Below, piece after piece: positions 5,589 through 5,882 of a DNA stretch of 5,882 nucleotides. Source of the DNA: QNES01 sp023143415 (lineage in GTDB: Bacteria; Pseudomonadota; Gammaproteobacteria; Beggiatoales; Beggiatoaceae); NCBI GenBank assembly GCA_030632725.1, contig DAOVUF010000297.1:1-5882 (forward strand), given 5' to 3'. The notes under the pieces are model-generated. The model had not been told where the DNA came from. It ran no database searches and saw nothing but the letters and a program-made list of their open reading frames with translations. The translations under genes and the position numbers were made by a program. Within the stretch, counting starts at the first letter, position 1; every line of letters begins with the position of its first letter.

Positions 5589-5696
5589 GTAACTACTCAG
5601 GGCAACCACAAGGGATTGCCCCTACAAATATTTTCGTCTGTCTTCATAAGAATATTGTTGTAGGGGCAATCCTTTATGGTTGCCCTGAGTAGTTAC
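5589..5696. mobile_element. Complete 108-bp palindromic MITE-like element
   Basis: The left arm 5589-5627 begins GTAACTACTCAGGGCAACC and the right arm 5658-5696 is its reverse complement, matching at 37 of 39 bases. The 30-base centre includes AATATT-like words that can extend the stem with a small gap. It encodes no protein. Terminal inverted repeats, small size, a perfect 8-bp flanking direct repeat and a second copy at 2949-3050 fit a miniature inverted-repeat transposable element moved by a transposase supplied elsewhere. It lies about 50 bp upstream of the P-loop/murJ gene pair, so it could affect their transcription or fold into a stable RNA hairpin. Confidence 0.85.
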
Positions 5697-5704
5697 CAAT
5701 TTAT
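5697..5704. repeat. Right 8-bp target-site duplication
   Basis: CAATTTAT, identical to 5581-5588, immediately follows the last base of the palindromic element. Confidence 0.75.
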
Positions 5705-5882
5705 AATATTATTAAAGTCGAGGTTATCAATGGTTCGGACCGTTTTTTCTCGCCCAAAACAAGATTTTCTAAGGGCTTGATTTTATTGACTTGAATTAAA
5801 TTAAAGTTAGCTTATCGTTTGAGTTGAAATTAATTCTTTTTTGGAAAAGCAAACCATGAGCGGCGCCAAGATCAGGCTATAA
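5705..5882. other. Non-coding right edge
   Basis: AT-rich sequence with no convincing gene. AAGTCGAGGTTATC around 5715-5728 resembles the left part of the TCGAGG hairpin family (AAGTCGAGGCTAAC, 294-307), but no full second arm is seen. A short frame at 5856-5882 (ATG, seven more codons, TAA) ends with the window and is not called as a gene. Together with the MITE this makes a 346-bp spacer to the start codon at 5536. Confidence 0.5.

Noticed and set aside
5552..5600. Sigma-70 promoter for the P-loop/murJ pair
   Set aside because: AT-rich words resembling -10 and -35 boxes exist, but no pair has both good matches and 16-18 bp spacing.
5729..5750. Possible plus-strand terminator (GGTTCGGACC then a T-run)
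   Set aside because: The stem is only about three pairs and there is no plus-strand gene upstream in the window.
5807..5881. Minus-strand frame open to the right edge, ending at 5807
   Set aside because: Only about 24 codons, no recognisable motif; cannot be told from chance.
5856..5882. Eight-codon frame (Met-Ser-Gly-Ala-Lys-Ile-Arg-Leu, stop) at the window end, faintly like the start of ribosomal protein S10
   Set aside because: It stops after eight codons exactly at the edge and has no clear ribosome site. The resemblance is too short to mean anything without the sequence beyond the window.

Overview
The window is a piece of a bacterial chromosome, most likely from a gammaproteobacterium. 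The RibF and MurJ proteins are of gammaproteobacterial type, and murJ lies upstream of ribF as in many Gammaproteobacteria. The coding DNA is moderately AT-rich. The spacers are full of dispersed palindromes ending in GTAACTACTCAGGGCAACC and of AT-rich heptamer repeats, a style I associate with large filamentous sulfur bacteria (Beggiatoaceae: Beggiatoa, Thioploca, Thiomargarita relatives). The lineage is an inference from style and was not checked by search.

All four genes lie on the minus strand and read from right to left. The first (5536 to 4625) is a 303-residue AAA/STAND-like P-loop protein whose Walker A motif is degenerate. Twelve bases later comes murJ (4612 to 3071), the lipid II flippase. 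A 263-bp spacer packed with repeats follows, then ribF (2807 to 1884), the bifunctional riboflavin kinase/FAD synthetase. Fifteen bases later begins a 490-residue membrane-anchored dynamin-superfamily GTPase (1868 to 396). Its G domain reads like that of eukaryotic EHD proteins. ileS, which commonly follows ribF in related bacteria, is absent from this position.

The three spacers of more than 250 bp (1-395, 2808-3070, 5552-5882) hold no convincing gene, but they are not random. The right-hand spacer carries a complete 108-bp palindromic MITE-like element with 39-bp arms and a perfect 8-bp flanking direct repeat. The middle spacer carries a rearranged second copy of the same family in the opposite orientation. 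The left spacer keeps only a 12-bp end. Other repeats include a 27-bp tandem pair, a perfect 19-bp hairpin, a perfect 18-bp inverted repeat with an inner hairpin, and a small dispersed family of hairpins beginning TCGAGG. Three of the four stop codons lie within or against heptamer tracts.

murJ and ribF are housekeeping genes. The two outer genes are accessory and possibly lineage-specific. Spacing suggests two co-transcribed pairs (ATPase-like gene with murJ, ribF with the GTPase), separated by the repeat block. I see no CRISPR array, RNA gene, prophage gene or transposase. The most interesting items are the MITE family with its target-site duplication, the EHD-like GTPase and the degenerate P-loop protein.
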